64,000 bases of DNA, taken from positions 2,170,001-2,234,000 of the forward strand of contig NZ_CP139137.1 of the NCBI RefSeq assembly GCF_034047335.1, given 5' to 3'. Of the stretch, positions 41,959 through 52,788 are shown one piece after another; position 1 is the first letter of the stretch, and every line of letters starts with the position of its first letter. The notes below the pieces were generated by a model, which saw only the letters and a list, made by a program, of their open reading frames with translations, was not told the origin of the DNA and did not search any database. The stretch comes from Chryseobacterium sp. JJR-5R. GTDB taxonomy: Bacteria > Bacteroidota > Bacteroidia > Flavobacteriales > Weeksellaceae. Position numbers and translations under genes: made by a program.

Positions 41959-43311
41959 ATGAATCCAAACAGAAATTGGAGGGTAATGGTTTTACTCTCC
42001 CTGTGCTTTGTTATTTACATGTTTTCATCGGTACTCATGTATGTTTTTAATATTAAATGGAAACCTTTGCAGAATGTAAATCTGCTATCAGAAATCATAC
42101 ATCCTGAAAAATTAAATGACGGTATTCGGGCAGGAGACAGTTTAGCAGACCCATCTGAACGAGGCAACCGTGCGAAGGATTTTGAACTTTACAAGAAGCC
42201 GGACCTTATTACCGACTTTACAAAAGGAGACAGCATTACCTCGTTGATGCATTTTGCAGAAAAACTGGCCGAACTGAAAAAAACAAAAAAAGGGAAGATC
42301 AGAATTGCCTATTTTGGGGACAGCATGATTGAAGGGGACCTTCTTACCCGCAAACTGCGGAAGCTGCTGCAGGGTGAATTCGGGGGAGCCGGCGTTGGCT
42401 ACCTGCCTGTTCAGAGTAAAGTGGCTCCGATACGTGAGTCTGCAGAAATAAAAGCCGGAGGATGGAAAACCGTTAACTTTATGGAAAAAGGAGCCAAGAA
42501 CATGTATATTTCCGGATTCAGCTTCAGCGGAACGGGAAACAGCCATTTCACAGATAAAACCCTGACCATTGGTACGAAAACCGGTAAATTTTTAATTTTC
42601 GGACCGTCACAGGGAAATGCCTCTATAAACTATAACGGAGCCAGCATTCTGCTTAACGGCACACAGCCCGTAAACCGGCAGCTGCTTGCCAATGACACGG
42701 TAAGGTCATACTCCCTGAAAAGCAATACGTCTTCATTGCCTTATTACGGGGTTAGCTTTGAATCTGACAACGGGATTATCGTAGACAATTTTTCTTTCCG
42801 CGGAATTACAGGCGTTGAATTCAAAAAAATTGATGAACATTTTCTGAAGGCTGTCCAGGCACAGAACCATTATGACCTTATTGTCATGCAGTACGGGGTG
42901 AACCTGCTTTTCAGACCGGATGATACGGATTATTCTTATTATGTAAAGATCATGACGCCTACCCTTGTGAAATTTAAAAGCGCATTTCCTGAAACAGATA
43001 TCCTTATGGTGAGCACTGCAGACCGGGCGTTCAGGTACAACGGCGAATTCCAGAGTGCAAAAGGCGTCCGCAATCTTGTGGAAACCCAGGCAAAAATGGC
43101 CTATGACAATAATCTCTCTTTCTTTAACCTTTTTGAAACCATGGGCGGCGAAAACTCTATTGTGGCATGGGCCCAAAGAGAGCCTCCCCTTGCCAATAAA
43201 GATTATGTACACCCCAACGGGAAAGGAACCGATATCCTGGCAGAAAAACTGTACCATGCCATGATGAAAGACTACAAAAATTATACTGCTAAAAAAAGAT
43301 CTGCACAATGA
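41959..43311 (+). CDS. Membrane-anchored SGNH hydrolase-like protein
   Basis: The 450-residue product has one N-terminal membrane helix (about residues 8-30) and a periplasmic SGNH/GDSL domain. The nucleophile block is YFGDSMIEGD (GDSM at 120-123). The third block is degenerate (QYGVNLL instead of GxND). The Asp-His end is DYVHPNGKG near residue 417. A jelly-roll-like insertion lies between the blocks, as in AlgJ/AlgX-type and PatB-type proteins, which move acetyl groups onto polysaccharides. Its stop overlaps the MBOAT start by ATGA, so the two are translationally coupled. I infer it takes acyl groups exported by the MBOAT protein and puts them on a surface glycan. Confidence 0.85.
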   Translation: MNPNRNWRVMVLLSLCFVIYMFSSVLMYVFNIKWKPLQNVNLLSEIIHPEKLNDGIRAGDSLADPSERGNRAKDFELYKKPDLITDFTKGDSITSLMHFAEKLAELKKTKKGKIRIAYFGDSMIEGDLLTRKLRKLLQGEFGGAGVGYLPVQSKVAPIRESAEIKAGGWKTVNFMEKGAKNMYISGFSFSGTGNSHFTDKTLTIGTKTGKFLIFGPSQGNASINYNGASILLNGTQPVNRQLLANDTVRSYSLKSNTSSLPYYGVSFESDNGIIVDNFSFRGITGVEFKKIDEHFLKAVQAQNHYDLIVMQYGVNLLFRPDDTDYSYYVKIMTPTLVKFKSAFPETDILMVSTADRAFRYNGEFQSAKGVRNLVETQAKMAYDNNLSFFNLFETMGGENSIVAWAQREPPLANKDYVHPNGKGTDILAEKLYHAMMKDYKNYTAKKRSAQ

Positions 43312-44969
43312 ACCACGTAGAGGCACTATTTTCAACTTTTGACTGGAAAGCATTTTTGCATCAGTTTGTCTATGACAGTAAGAATCCCCTGCTGTTCAAC
43401 AACGGATTTTTTGTATACTTTTTTACGCTGTTTATCATTCTTTTCTATGTGTTAAGAAATAACTTCACGGCAAGAAGGTATGTTTTTACGTTTTTCTCGC
43501 TGTATTTTTTCTATAAAGCAAGCGGATGGTTTGTAGGGCTCGTCATTGTCTCTGCGATTGTTAATTACATCATTTCCAATGGCATATACAAAAGTCCGCA
43601 GAAAGCCCGGAAAACAGCACTCCTGGTTCTGAGTATTATTTTTAATCTCGGTCTTTTGTTCTATTATAAGTATACCAACTTTTTTATTACGCTTTATAAT
43701 GAATTTTCAAGTGCAGAAATCCATCCGCTGAATATCCTACTGCCTATCGGTATTTCATTTTTCACCTTTGAAAATTTAAGCTATACCATTGATGTATACC
43801 GGGGGGATTTCAAGCCGGCAAAAAAGTTTACGGATTATCTATTGTTCCTGTCTTTTTTTCCGAAGCTGATGATGGGGCCGATTGTGCGTGCACATGATTT
43901 TGTGCCGCAGATCAACCAGCCTTATTTCTTATCGGAAAAGGATTTTGCCATGGGCTTCTATCTCATTATTTCAGGACTGATTAAAAAGCTGATTATTTCC
44001 GATTACATTACGCTGAACCTGGTTAATTATATATTCGACAATCCTTCCCTTCACGTGGGTCTGGAAAATCTCTTTGCCGTATATGGCTATGCCATGGTGA
44101 TCTACTGTGATTTCAGCGGCTACAGTGATATTGCCATAGGGATTGCGCTTTGGCTCGGGGTAAAAATCCCTGCGAATTTCATGTCGCCTTACCAGAGCAA
44201 AAACATTACGGAGTTCTGGAGGCGGTGGCATATTTCCCTTTCTTCATGGCTTAAAGATTACCTGTATATTCCGTTAGGAGGAAACCGGAAATTCTCGCTG
44301 GCATCCGTTATTTTTGTGTTGGCATTCCTGTGTGGAACGTACTTTACTTCCGTTGGATTATTCAAACTTGCGCCTTTATATGCAGGGCTGATTACCTTGC
44401 TGATGCTGGTTATTTTTGTACTTCCGGCGATTATTACCAGAAACTCAAAAGGGATTGCCGCTAACTTCAATCTCCTTACTACCATGCTTTTAGGCGGATT
44501 CTGGCATGGGGCAAGCTGGAATTTTATTATCTGGGGAGCCATTCACGGCATCGGTCTGGGCGTCCACAAGATCTGGATGCTTACCACAGGAAAAGCATTT
44601 TCAGGATTTAATAACAATATAGTGTACAGGATACTCATGGGCCTGGTTACCTTCCACTTTGTATGCTTCGGATGGATTTTCTTCAGGGCCGAAAACTTTG
44701 ACACCGCGATTTCCATGCTGAAACAGATATTCTATAATTTTGATGCCAGTGCTTTTGCCCCGTTTTATGATAACTACAAAGAAGTCTTGGGTATGATTGT
44801 CCTGGCCATGGCAATCCATCTGATTCCTGAAAATGCAGCCGAAAAGTTTATTTCAAAGAGAGGGAGCATCCCTTTACTTGTATACATTGTTATCTTTTTT
44901 GCGTTTCTGCTGGTATACGGTTATTTCAAGTCTGCAGAACAGGTGCTCCCTATTTACCTTCAGTTTTAG
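43308..44969 (+). CDS. MBOAT family O-acyltransferase (AlgI/DltB type)
   Basis: The 553-residue product has about 12 membrane helices and the MBOAT motifs: FFTFENLSYTIDVYRGD, YCDFSGYSDIAIGIALWLG, TEFWRRWHISLSSWLKD with His308, and LLGGFWHGASWNF with His400, the expected catalytic His. It moves acyl (usually acetyl) groups across the membrane for sugar O-acylation. Compared with DltB/AlgI there is an extra hydrophobic stretch of about 50 residues (roughly 335-380) between GGNR and the WHG motif, adding one or two helices. It is coupled to the SGNH gene upstream and converges on a second SGNH gene. Confidence 0.92.
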   Translation: MNHVEALFSTFDWKAFLHQFVYDSKNPLLFNNGFFVYFFTLFIILFYVLRNNFTARRYVFTFFSLYFFYKASGWFVGLVIVSAIVNYIISNGIYKSPQKARKTALLVLSIIFNLGLLFYYKYTNFFITLYNEFSSAEIHPLNILLPIGISFFTFENLSYTIDVYRGDFKPAKKFTDYLLFLSFFPKLMMGPIVRAHDFVPQINQPYFLSEKDFAMGFYLIISGLIKKLIISDYITLNLVNYIFDNPSLHVGLENLFAVYGYAMVIYCDFSGYSDIAIGIALWLGVKIPANFMSPYQSKNITEFWRRWHISLSSWLKDYLYIPLGGNRKFSLASVIFVLAFLCGTYFTSVGLFKLAPLYAGLITLLMLVIFVLPAIITRNSKGIAANFNLLTTMLLGGFWHGASWNFIIWGAIHGIGLGVHKIWMLTTGKAFSGFNNNIVYRILMGLVTFHFVCFGWIFFRAENFDTAISMLKQIFYNFDASAFAPFYDNYKEVLGMIVLAMAIHLIPENAAEKFISKRGSIPLLVYIVIFFAFLLVYGYFKSAEQVLPIYLQF

Positions 44970-44979
44970 AAGATTCTGC

Positions 44980-46296
44980 TTACTGCGTAATTTCAGAAAA
45001 TGCCTTCCAGATAAGTTCGGCCTGGTTTTCATAACCGGGCTTAACGAAATGTACCCCGTCTGCAGCAGCTTCTTTTTTTAGCTGTGCTTTTTTAAATGAT
45101 CCTTTCCCGCCGCTGGCCTGATAAAGATCAAAGAATGCAGCATGGTTCTGTACGGCACTTTCCCTGAGCCAGCTTACGATTTCCGGGACACGAGACTGTT
45201 TCGGTATATTGTCCGGCGGGGAAACCAGCAATACCGGAAGCGACGCATTTTCTTTACGGAATTTTGTGATGAGTTCCGTAACGGCATATTGAAATTCGTC
45301 CTTGCTTATCGGGGCAAACGCTTCATTGGTTCCCAGGGCAATGATCAGGATATCAGGATTCAGGGTAACCAGCTGCTGTACCTGAAGCGGATATTTCAGA
45401 AAATCTGCATACGTGGCACCGTTAACCCCTACCGTATTAAAGACAACCCCTTTGTCTGTATTTTTTAAAAACTGGAATCCGTAAAATATATTTCCGGCAG
45501 GACTGTCGGAACGCATTAAAAATACCTGTTGCGGCTCCTTTATGTTAATTTCTGTTTTAAATCCTGTCAGTTTCTGGCGGGCAACCGGCTCAATCTGATT
45601 TTCAAAATCGGCATTATAGACCAGATAATTCCTTTCTACTTTATAACTTCTTCCTTCTGCAGGATGTAAGATCCCGGTTCCGTTTATCTGTCTCAGCCTC
45701 GTGGTGGTGGTATTATACTTCGAAACAATTTCATGGAATGTTTCCCCGGCAATAGCCGTATGGCTCAGGGTTTCTTTCTTTTTCTCAATGAAATTTTTGA
45801 GAGGCTGGGCTTCCCTGTACAGTGTTACTTCATTACCGTCCATCTGCACATCATGGTAAATAACAACCCTATCAAAAGCATCCTGCGGATTTTTAAAACT
45901 GAGCTCCAGAAAAGAATTTTCTTTATTCCCGATCACAAAGCCGCCGGCCCCGATCTGCGGAAACAGCTTCTGCTCATGCACCAGCCTGAAGGTTTCCCAA
46001 GTACAGTTACTGGCTGAAGTGAAATCGTCTGACCCGTTGGTATTGGCCACCGTATAAGGAAAAACCATCCCGCGCCCCGCATTTCCGTACTGGTCCTGGA
46101 ACTTTTTCCTCAGGTAAGCAGTAAGCCAGTCTGCCTGGATATGGGAATCTCCCATCAACAAAATCTGGGAAACTTTATTCTGCTTCAGTTTTTCCGTAAA
46201 AGGTTTTAAGGTTTCTGCATGTTCAATCTGCTGTGCCTGCATTCCTGCTGAAAACAGTAACAACAGGATGCCTAAATTTCTGCCCGTAATTTTCAT
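44980..46296 (-). CDS. Secreted SGNH hydrolase-like protein with inserted LysM domain
   Basis: The 438-residue product has a signal peptide (MKITGRNLGILLLLFSAGM, cleavage near QAQ). The SGNH core starts ILLMGDSHIQAD (GDSH at 49-52), has IIALGTNEAF as the third block, and ends DGVHFVKPGY. A LysM domain is inserted at about 179-222 (AGETFHEIVSKYNTTTTRL), which should bind peptidoglycan or chitin-like glycans. Unlike the upstream paralogue, all catalytic blocks look intact. It converges on the MBOAT gene with 10 bases between stops and probably works in the same acylation system, possibly on peptidoglycan itself (inference). Confidence 0.88.
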   Translation of the reverse strand: MKITGRNLGILLLLFSAGMQAQQIEHAETLKPFTEKLKQNKVSQILLMGDSHIQADWLTAYLRKKFQDQYGNAGRGMVFPYTVANTNGSDDFTSASNCTWETFRLVHEQKLFPQIGAGGFVIGNKENSFLELSFKNPQDAFDRVVIYHDVQMDGNEVTLYREAQPLKNFIEKKKETLSHTAIAGETFHEIVSKYNTTTTRLRQINGTGILHPAEGRSYKVERNYLVYNADFENQIEPVARQKLTGFKTEINIKEPQQVFLMRSDSPAGNIFYGFQFLKNTDKGVVFNTVGVNGATYADFLKYPLQVQQLVTLNPDILIIALGTNEAFAPISKDEFQYAVTELITKFRKENASLPVLLVSPPDNIPKQSRVPEIVSWLRESAVQNHAAFFDLYQASGGKGSFKKAQLKKEAAADGVHFVKPGYENQAELIWKAFSEITQ

Positions 46297-46368
46297 ACCG
46301 TGAATTTATAAATTTTTCTGATAGAGCCATCCCATAATCTAAAATAAGTCAGTCTTAATTTTAAATAT

Positions 46369-46376
46369 TAACTTTG
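46369..46376 (+). promoter_or_regulatory. -7 element of the radical SAM gene
   Basis: TAACTTTG matches TAnnTTTG, 14 bases before the TTG start at 46391. Confidence 0.6.
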
Positions 46377-46390
46377 CAAAAAATTTCCTT

Positions 46391-48586
46391 TTGAAAGACC
46401 TGCTTCTTATTACGCCTCCTTTTACCCAGCTTAATACGCCTTATCCTGCTACAGCTTATATCAAGGGTTTCCTTAATACCAAAAATATTTCGAGCTTCCA
46501 GATGGATCTGGGCATAGAAGTGATTCTTAAATTATTTTCAAAAGACGGCCTGGAAAACATTTTCAGTTCAGAAATTAATATTCAGGGCAGTTCAGAAAAT
46601 GCCCAGAGGATTTTTACGCTGAGAGACGAATATATAAAGACAATTGACCAGGTGATTGCTTTCCTTCAGGGCAAGACCCATACACTGGCAAGACAGATCT
46701 GTTCCATGAACTTTCTGCCTGAAGCTTCCCGGTTCAATCAGCTGGATGACATGGAATTTGCATTCGGGAACATGGGGCTTCAGGATAAAGCCAAACACCT
46801 GGCTACCTTATATTTAGAAGATCTTTCTGATTATATTGTTGAGCATATAGATGCAGATTTCGGGTTCAGCAGATATGCAGAACGGCTAGGGAAAAGTGCC
46901 AATTCCTTTGATGAACTGTATGCCAAAATATCCGGAAACACAACCTTTATTGATGATGTTACACTCAAAATCCTGCATGAAAAACTGGAAGCTGTCCAAC
47001 CTAGACTGGTCTGTTTTTCGGTCCCGTTTCCCGGGAATTTATACTCCGCTTTCCGGTGTGCAAAGTTAATTAAAGAATATTTCCCCCACATTGAAACAGC
47101 AATGGGCGGCGGTTTTCCGAATACGGAACTGAGAGAAATAAAAGATCAGCGGGTATTTGAGTTTTTCGATTTTATTACTTTAGACGACGGCGAGCTTCCT
47201 CTGGAACTTCTTTATGAGCATGTTTTTCATTCCGGAGAAAACGGTAAATCTGAGTTTAAAAGGACATTTTTAATTGAAAACCAGGAAGTCGTTTATAAAA
47301 ACAATTCGAAAAGGCCTGATTATAAACAGGCAGATATCGGGACTCCGGATTACACAGATTTACAGCTGGACCGGTATATTTCCGTTATTGAAATTGCCAA
47401 CCCGATGCACAGCTTATGGAGCGACGGCCGGTGGAACAAGCTGACCATGGCGCACGGATGTTACTGGGGGAAATGTACGTTCTGTGATATTTCCTTGGAT
47501 TACATAAAAATCTATGAACCGATTTCCGCTAAAATACTGGTAGACAGAATGGAAGAGCTGATCAAAGCAACCGGTGAAAACGGATTCCATTTTGTGGATG
47601 AAGCCGCTCCGCCGGCGCTGATGAGGGAAGTGGCACTGGAAATTCTGAGAAGAAACCTTATCGTTACCTGGTGGACGAATATCCGTTTTGAAAAAAGTTT
47701 TACCAGAGATTTATGCTTTCTGCTGAAACTTTCCGGTTGTGTAGCAGTTTCGGGTGGGCTTGAAGTAGCCAGTGACCGCCTGCTGAATCTTATTGATAAA
47801 GGAATTTCTGTGGAACAGGTAGCAAAAGTAACCCGGAATTTTACAGAAGCCGGGATTATGATCCATGCCTATCTGATGTACGGATACCCTACCCAGACCA
47901 TTCAGGAAACGGTTGATTCCCTGGAAATGGTCCGCCAGATGTTTGAAATGGGAATTTTACAGAGCGGCTTCTGGCATCAGTTTGCCATGACTGCGCACTC
48001 GCCTGTCGGCCTGAATCCGGAAGAATTTGGAGTCACTCCTTTAAAACAGGAAATTCTATTTGCAAATAATGATATTGATTTTACCGATAAAACCGGGATT
48101 GACCACGGCAAATTCAGTTTCGGATTAAAAAAATCACTGTTCAATTACATGTACGGTATTAACTTTGAAATCCCGCTTCAGGAGTGGTTTGACTTTAAAA
48201 TTCCGAGAACCAGTATCGATCCTGACTATATTCATGACTGTCTTCTGGAAGATGAGGATTTTAAGTTTAAAAGCAATGCAAAAATCATTTTTATTACTAA
48301 AAACGTAATCGCTGAGAATCGCTTAAAAACAAAAAAGAAATACATTTACCCGTACACGAAGATTACAGCCCATTTAAAAACCAATACGGTAAGCATAGAA
48401 TTGGAACAGGAACAGGCAGAATGGCTGATAAAAATGTTTAAGGAACATTCTACTGAAAATCAGAAAAAGGTTACGCTTCAACAACTTAAGCTTAATTTTG
48501 AAGAAAATTTTGAAAATTTTGAATTATTCTGGTTTTCAAAACCGATGCAGCAACTGAAAGATAACGGTATAATCCTGAGCCTGTAA
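46391..48586 (+). CDS. B12-binding-type radical SAM protein
   Basis: The 731-residue product starts at TTG 46391. The N-terminal half (to about residue 330) contains a B12-binding-like Rossmann region, with ITPPFTQLNTPYPATAYI near the start and MGGGFPNTELRE near 240. The radical SAM domain has HGCYWGKCTFC: Cys357, 362 and 365 bind the 4Fe-4S cluster in a CX4CX2C pattern rather than the standard CX3CX2C. Later blocks include HFVDEAAPP, GLEVASDRLLNLIDKG and YLMYGYPTQT. Such enzymes methylate unactivated carbons or rearrange natural products. No peptide precursor or partner gene sits next to it. The reaction is unknown. Confidence 0.85.
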   Translation: MKDLLLITPPFTQLNTPYPATAYIKGFLNTKNISSFQMDLGIEVILKLFSKDGLENIFSSEINIQGSSENAQRIFTLRDEYIKTIDQVIAFLQGKTHTLARQICSMNFLPEASRFNQLDDMEFAFGNMGLQDKAKHLATLYLEDLSDYIVEHIDADFGFSRYAERLGKSANSFDELYAKISGNTTFIDDVTLKILHEKLEAVQPRLVCFSVPFPGNLYSAFRCAKLIKEYFPHIETAMGGGFPNTELREIKDQRVFEFFDFITLDDGELPLELLYEHVFHSGENGKSEFKRTFLIENQEVVYKNNSKRPDYKQADIGTPDYTDLQLDRYISVIEIANPMHSLWSDGRWNKLTMAHGCYWGKCTFCDISLDYIKIYEPISAKILVDRMEELIKATGENGFHFVDEAAPPALMREVALEILRRNLIVTWWTNIRFEKSFTRDLCFLLKLSGCVAVSGGLEVASDRLLNLIDKGISVEQVAKVTRNFTEAGIMIHAYLMYGYPTQTIQETVDSLEMVRQMFEMGILQSGFWHQFAMTAHSPVGLNPEEFGVTPLKQEILFANNDIDFTDKTGIDHGKFSFGLKKSLFNYMYGINFEIPLQEWFDFKIPRTSIDPDYIHDCLLEDEDFKFKSNAKIIFITKNVIAENRLKTKKKYIYPYTKITAHLKTNTVSIELEQEQAEWLIKMFKEHSTENQKKVTLQQLKLNFEENFENFELFWFSKPMQQLKDNGIILSL

Positions 48587-48880
48587 TTTTTTAAAAATTT
48601 AAGTCAGAATTCAGAAACTCATGATCTGTAGTTCATCATCATGATTAAATTAACGCAAATCTCCAAGATTTTAGTAACGGCTTTCAGAATCAGAAAAGAA
48701 AGTTTAGCAGAATTTAAGGTCAATGCGTTTTATTCAGCAGAGAGAACATTTTTCTGATAACGACAGGCTTTGAAAACCATCTAATCAGATTCATTAATTA
48801 AAATTCAGACTTCACAACAATATTAAAATTTTTGCTGAATGAAAAACTTAATGAAATTTTAATAAGGATAAAATCAAGTT

Positions 48881-49702
48881 TTATTTTTCAACGCCGTCTT
48901 TGGTAACTTCACCGACAATTACTTTTTCCTGGATTTTAATAAAATTCGGATCCATCATCGCCATGCGTTCTGCCAGTGCTTTATAAGTGGGAAATTTTAG
49001 AAGTGCTGCACGCCCGGACATTTCCCTGTAAACGGTGAATGTTTTTCCGCCGGCGGATTTGAGTTGTTTGGTGGTGGTAATATATTTCCCAATGTATTTG
49101 CTCTTGGCATCATAAATTTCAATATCGACAAAAGTTTTATCGGTAACGGTATCATCTGACCCGAAGCTTACGGGTAAATTGGTGAAATATCCCACCGGCT
49201 TTCCGTTGCTGAGGATTTCGCCGACATTGTTAACGGTGATATTCAGTTTATCGATCTTACTTCTTGTTGTATAGGCATCTTTGGTTTTGCTGTCCAGTTT
49301 CCGCTTCGGATTATTTTTAAAAAGCTCATCCAGGTTTTTAATATTGATTCCTCTTTCATCAATTATCTTGAATCCCTTTATTGAAGTATATACCGCCGAT
49401 TTCTCTTCACCCGAAAATGCGGACGGAGAAATATAATCCAGCTCAAGTGTTTTTTCCTGATTATAAATCCTGTTTAATTTAATGTAGCTGTCCCGTACGG
49501 AATCAACAATACTTTTATCTACAAATTCCACCGTATACACCGGATTTTCCTTAAGATCCATAAAAGTGTAGAGGCTGCCTTTGTTGGTAATTTTGGCCAC
49601 ATGTATTCCGTCCATAGTTACAATACCTCTTTTGGTCTTGATATTCTGGGCGTTTAAGATCATGCCCAAAACAGTAAATAAAATAATCAGACTCCTTTTC
49701 AT
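48881..49702 (-). CDS. Exported hypothetical protein, 273 aa
   Basis: The ATG at 49702 gives a product opening with a signal peptide (MKRSLIILFTVLGMILNAQ). A frame from 49726 would add eight residues before it and is less likely. The rest is soluble, rich in beta strands, with VTMDGIHVAKITNKGSLYTF, ENPVYTVEFVDKSIVDSV and SGRAALLKFPTYKALAERM. I do not recognise a domain. Similar exported proteins of about 270 residues occur in Chryseobacterium-like genomes without known function. It lies just downstream of the ATP synthase terminator. Confidence 0.75.
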   Translation of the reverse strand: MKRSLIILFTVLGMILNAQNIKTKRGIVTMDGIHVAKITNKGSLYTFMDLKENPVYTVEFVDKSIVDSVRDSYIKLNRIYNQEKTLELDYISPSAFSGEEKSAVYTSIKGFKIIDERGINIKNLDELFKNNPKRKLDSKTKDAYTTRSKIDKLNITVNNVGEILSNGKPVGYFTNLPVSFGSDDTVTDKTFVDIEIYDAKSKYIGKYITTTKQLKSAGGKTFTVYREMSGRAALLKFPTYKALAERMAMMDPNFIKIQEKVIVGEVTKDGVEK

Positions 49703-49723
49703 AAACCGGTTGCTTCTTACATA

Positions 49724-49754
49724 CATAAAAAAAAGTGTAACAAAGTTACACTTT
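49724..49754 (-). terminator. Terminator of the atpD-atpC operon
   Basis: AAAGTGTAAC (49732-49741) and GTTACACTTT (49745-49754) form a perfect ten-base stem with an AAA loop. The - strand continues with TTTTTATG. Confidence 0.93.
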
Positions 49755-49783
49755 CTTGAAAATATATTTAGCTCTTCCTTTAA

Positions 49784-50065
49784 TTATTCACAAAGGATAA
49801 TTCCTTTATTATGATTAAATTCTACAACACCGCTTGTGATAGGATAAGAAAAAACAGCGTCTTTCTCATTTTCTTTGGTAAAATATTTTGTATACGTTTC
49901 GTTGATAGACTTCGTATATAATTTTACGCTACCTCCGACTAAAGAAGAAACAATTCCTGCGTGGTTGGTCATGATGTGGAATTCACCATCTTTCCCCGGC
50001 AGCAATACAGAATCTACTTCTCCTTCAAAAACTACGTATTCTGGTGTTAAAATTTTTATATTCAT
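49784..50065 (-). CDS. atpC: ATP synthase F1 epsilon subunit (short form)
   Basis: The 93-residue product has the beta-sandwich domain of epsilon: MNIKILTPEYVVFEGEVDSV, LLPGKDGEFHIMTNHAGIV and FSYPITSGVVEFNHNKG. It lacks the C-terminal helical hairpin that inhibits ATP hydrolysis in the usual 130-140 residue form, which is the normal state in Bacteroidota. It links the gamma shaft to the c-ring. It follows atpD on the same strand after an 86-base gap that contains a short tandem repeat of AGATTTC. The other atp genes are not in the window. Confidence 0.95.
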   Translation of the reverse strand: MNIKILTPEYVVFEGEVDSVLLPGKDGEFHIMTNHAGIVSSLVGGSVKLYTKSINETYTKYFTKENEKDAVFSYPITSGVVEFNHNKGIILCE

Positions 50066-50079
50066 TTCTTTAGATTTGA

Positions 50080-50103
50080 AGATTTCAGATTTCAGATTTC
50101 AGA
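50080..50103. repeat. Short tandem repeat of AGATTTC between atpD and atpC
   Basis: The heptamer AGATTTC occurs three times in a row, ending AG, in the intercistronic gap. A degenerate copy (AGATTTG) precedes it. It is probably a slippage repeat and may vary in length between strains. Confidence 0.7.
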
Positions 50104-50151
50104 CAACATTAAAGTCTCATGTCTTGAACCTGATACCTTGTGTCTAATTTA

Positions 50152-51696
<1,545 letters not shown>

Positions 51697-51838
51697 TCAT
51701 AAACCTACAATTGGTAAAAAAAAGATTTTTATCATACTTTTTACTAATTTTCCCAAGCTTTAATTTGAATGTAAAACAATACAATATTGCAGGGAAATAT
51801 TGATAACCGGTTATATCAATACATTGTTACATTATTTC

Positions 51839-51846
51839 TATATTTG
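51839..51846 (+). promoter_or_regulatory. -7 element of ribF
   Basis: TATATTTG matches TAnnTTTG, 18 bases before the TTG start at 51865. It excludes the upstream TTG at 51787 as the start. Confidence 0.65.
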
Positions 51847-51864
51847 CAGTCAAATTTTTCCGTT

Positions 51865-52785
51865 TTGAAAGTTTTCAGAAATTTCACAGATTATACTTCC
51901 CACAGGCCTTTAGCACTATCTTTAGGAATGTTTGACGGGGTCCATCTCGGGCACAAAAGCATTATTGACACCCTGATCAACGTGGGCAAAAAAAATGATC
52001 TGGAAACGGCAGTACTTACTTTCTGGCCGCATCCGAGGTTTATTTTTAATCCGAATGAAGACCTGAAGCTGCTGAATACCGTGGAAGAAAAAAAATTCCT
52101 GATGGAAAAATACGGCATCGGCAATCTGTTCCTGAAAGAGTTTGATGAAGAATTCCGGAATCTGACAGGAGAAGAGTTTGTACGCCAGATTTTAATTGAA
52201 AAACTGCATGTGAAATACCTGATCATCGGATATGACCATTCATTCGGGAAAAACAAAAGCGGCAACTTCGAACTGCTGCAGAAACTGTCGGAAGAACTGG
52301 GTTTCGAAGTGGAACAGATGGAAGCCGTCAACATCCATGAAAACAATATCAGCTCTACCAAAATCAGGAATGCCCTCTCCGCCGGAGATATCAAAAAAGC
52401 CAATGAAATGCTGGGTTACTCCTACGCTGTTTCCGGAACGGTGGTTCACGGTAAGAAAATCGGAAGAACGATAGGTTATCCTACGGCTAATATTGATACG
52501 GATTCCATTAAACTTTTGCCGAAAAAAGGGGCATACATTGTGGAAGTTTGGATTAAAGGCAAGGAATATAAAGGAATGCTGAGCATCGGTACCAATCCTA
52601 CTGTTAACGGAGAAAAATTAACCGTCGAAGTATATATTCTCAATTTTAATGAGGATATTTATGATGAAGAAATCACCGTGAAATTCAGGGATTTCCTTCA
52701 TGATGAAATTAAATTTGAAGGACTGGAAAAATTAATCGAAAGGTTGGATGAAGATGAAAAGCTGACCGAGAATTTTATCTTTTAA
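51865..52785 (+). CDS. ribF: Bifunctional riboflavin kinase / FAD synthetase
   Basis: From TTG 51865 the product has 306 residues, close to the family's usual 310. A longer frame from 51787 starts upstream of the promoter element. The N-terminal FAD synthetase domain has LSLGMFDGVHLGHKSII (HxGH-like nucleotidyltransferase loop), TFWPHPRFIF, GYDHSFGKNKSG and ISSTKIRNAL. The C-terminal riboflavin kinase domain has VVHGKKIGRTIGYPTANI, KGMLSIGTNPTV and DEEITVKFRDFLHDEIKF. It turns riboflavin into FMN and FAD. It is convergent with the GLPGLI gene with only three bases between them. Confidence 0.95.
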   Translation: MKVFRNFTDYTSHRPLALSLGMFDGVHLGHKSIIDTLINVGKKNDLETAVLTFWPHPRFIFNPNEDLKLLNTVEEKKFLMEKYGIGNLFLKEFDEEFRNLTGEEFVRQILIEKLHVKYLIIGYDHSFGKNKSGNFELLQKLSEELGFEVEQMEAVNIHENNISSTKIRNALSAGDIKKANEMLGYSYAVSGTVVHGKKIGRTIGYPTANIDTDSIKLLPKKGAYIVEVWIKGKEYKGMLSIGTNPTVNGEKLTVEVYILNFNEDIYDEEITVKFRDFLHDEIKFEGLEKLIERLDEDEKLTENFIF

Positions 52786-52788
52786 CAT

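Noticed and set aside
42733..43353. 206-codon - strand frame at the SGNH-MBOAT junction
   Set aside because: It is antisense to the SGNH domain end and MBOAT start; its composition is not protein-like.
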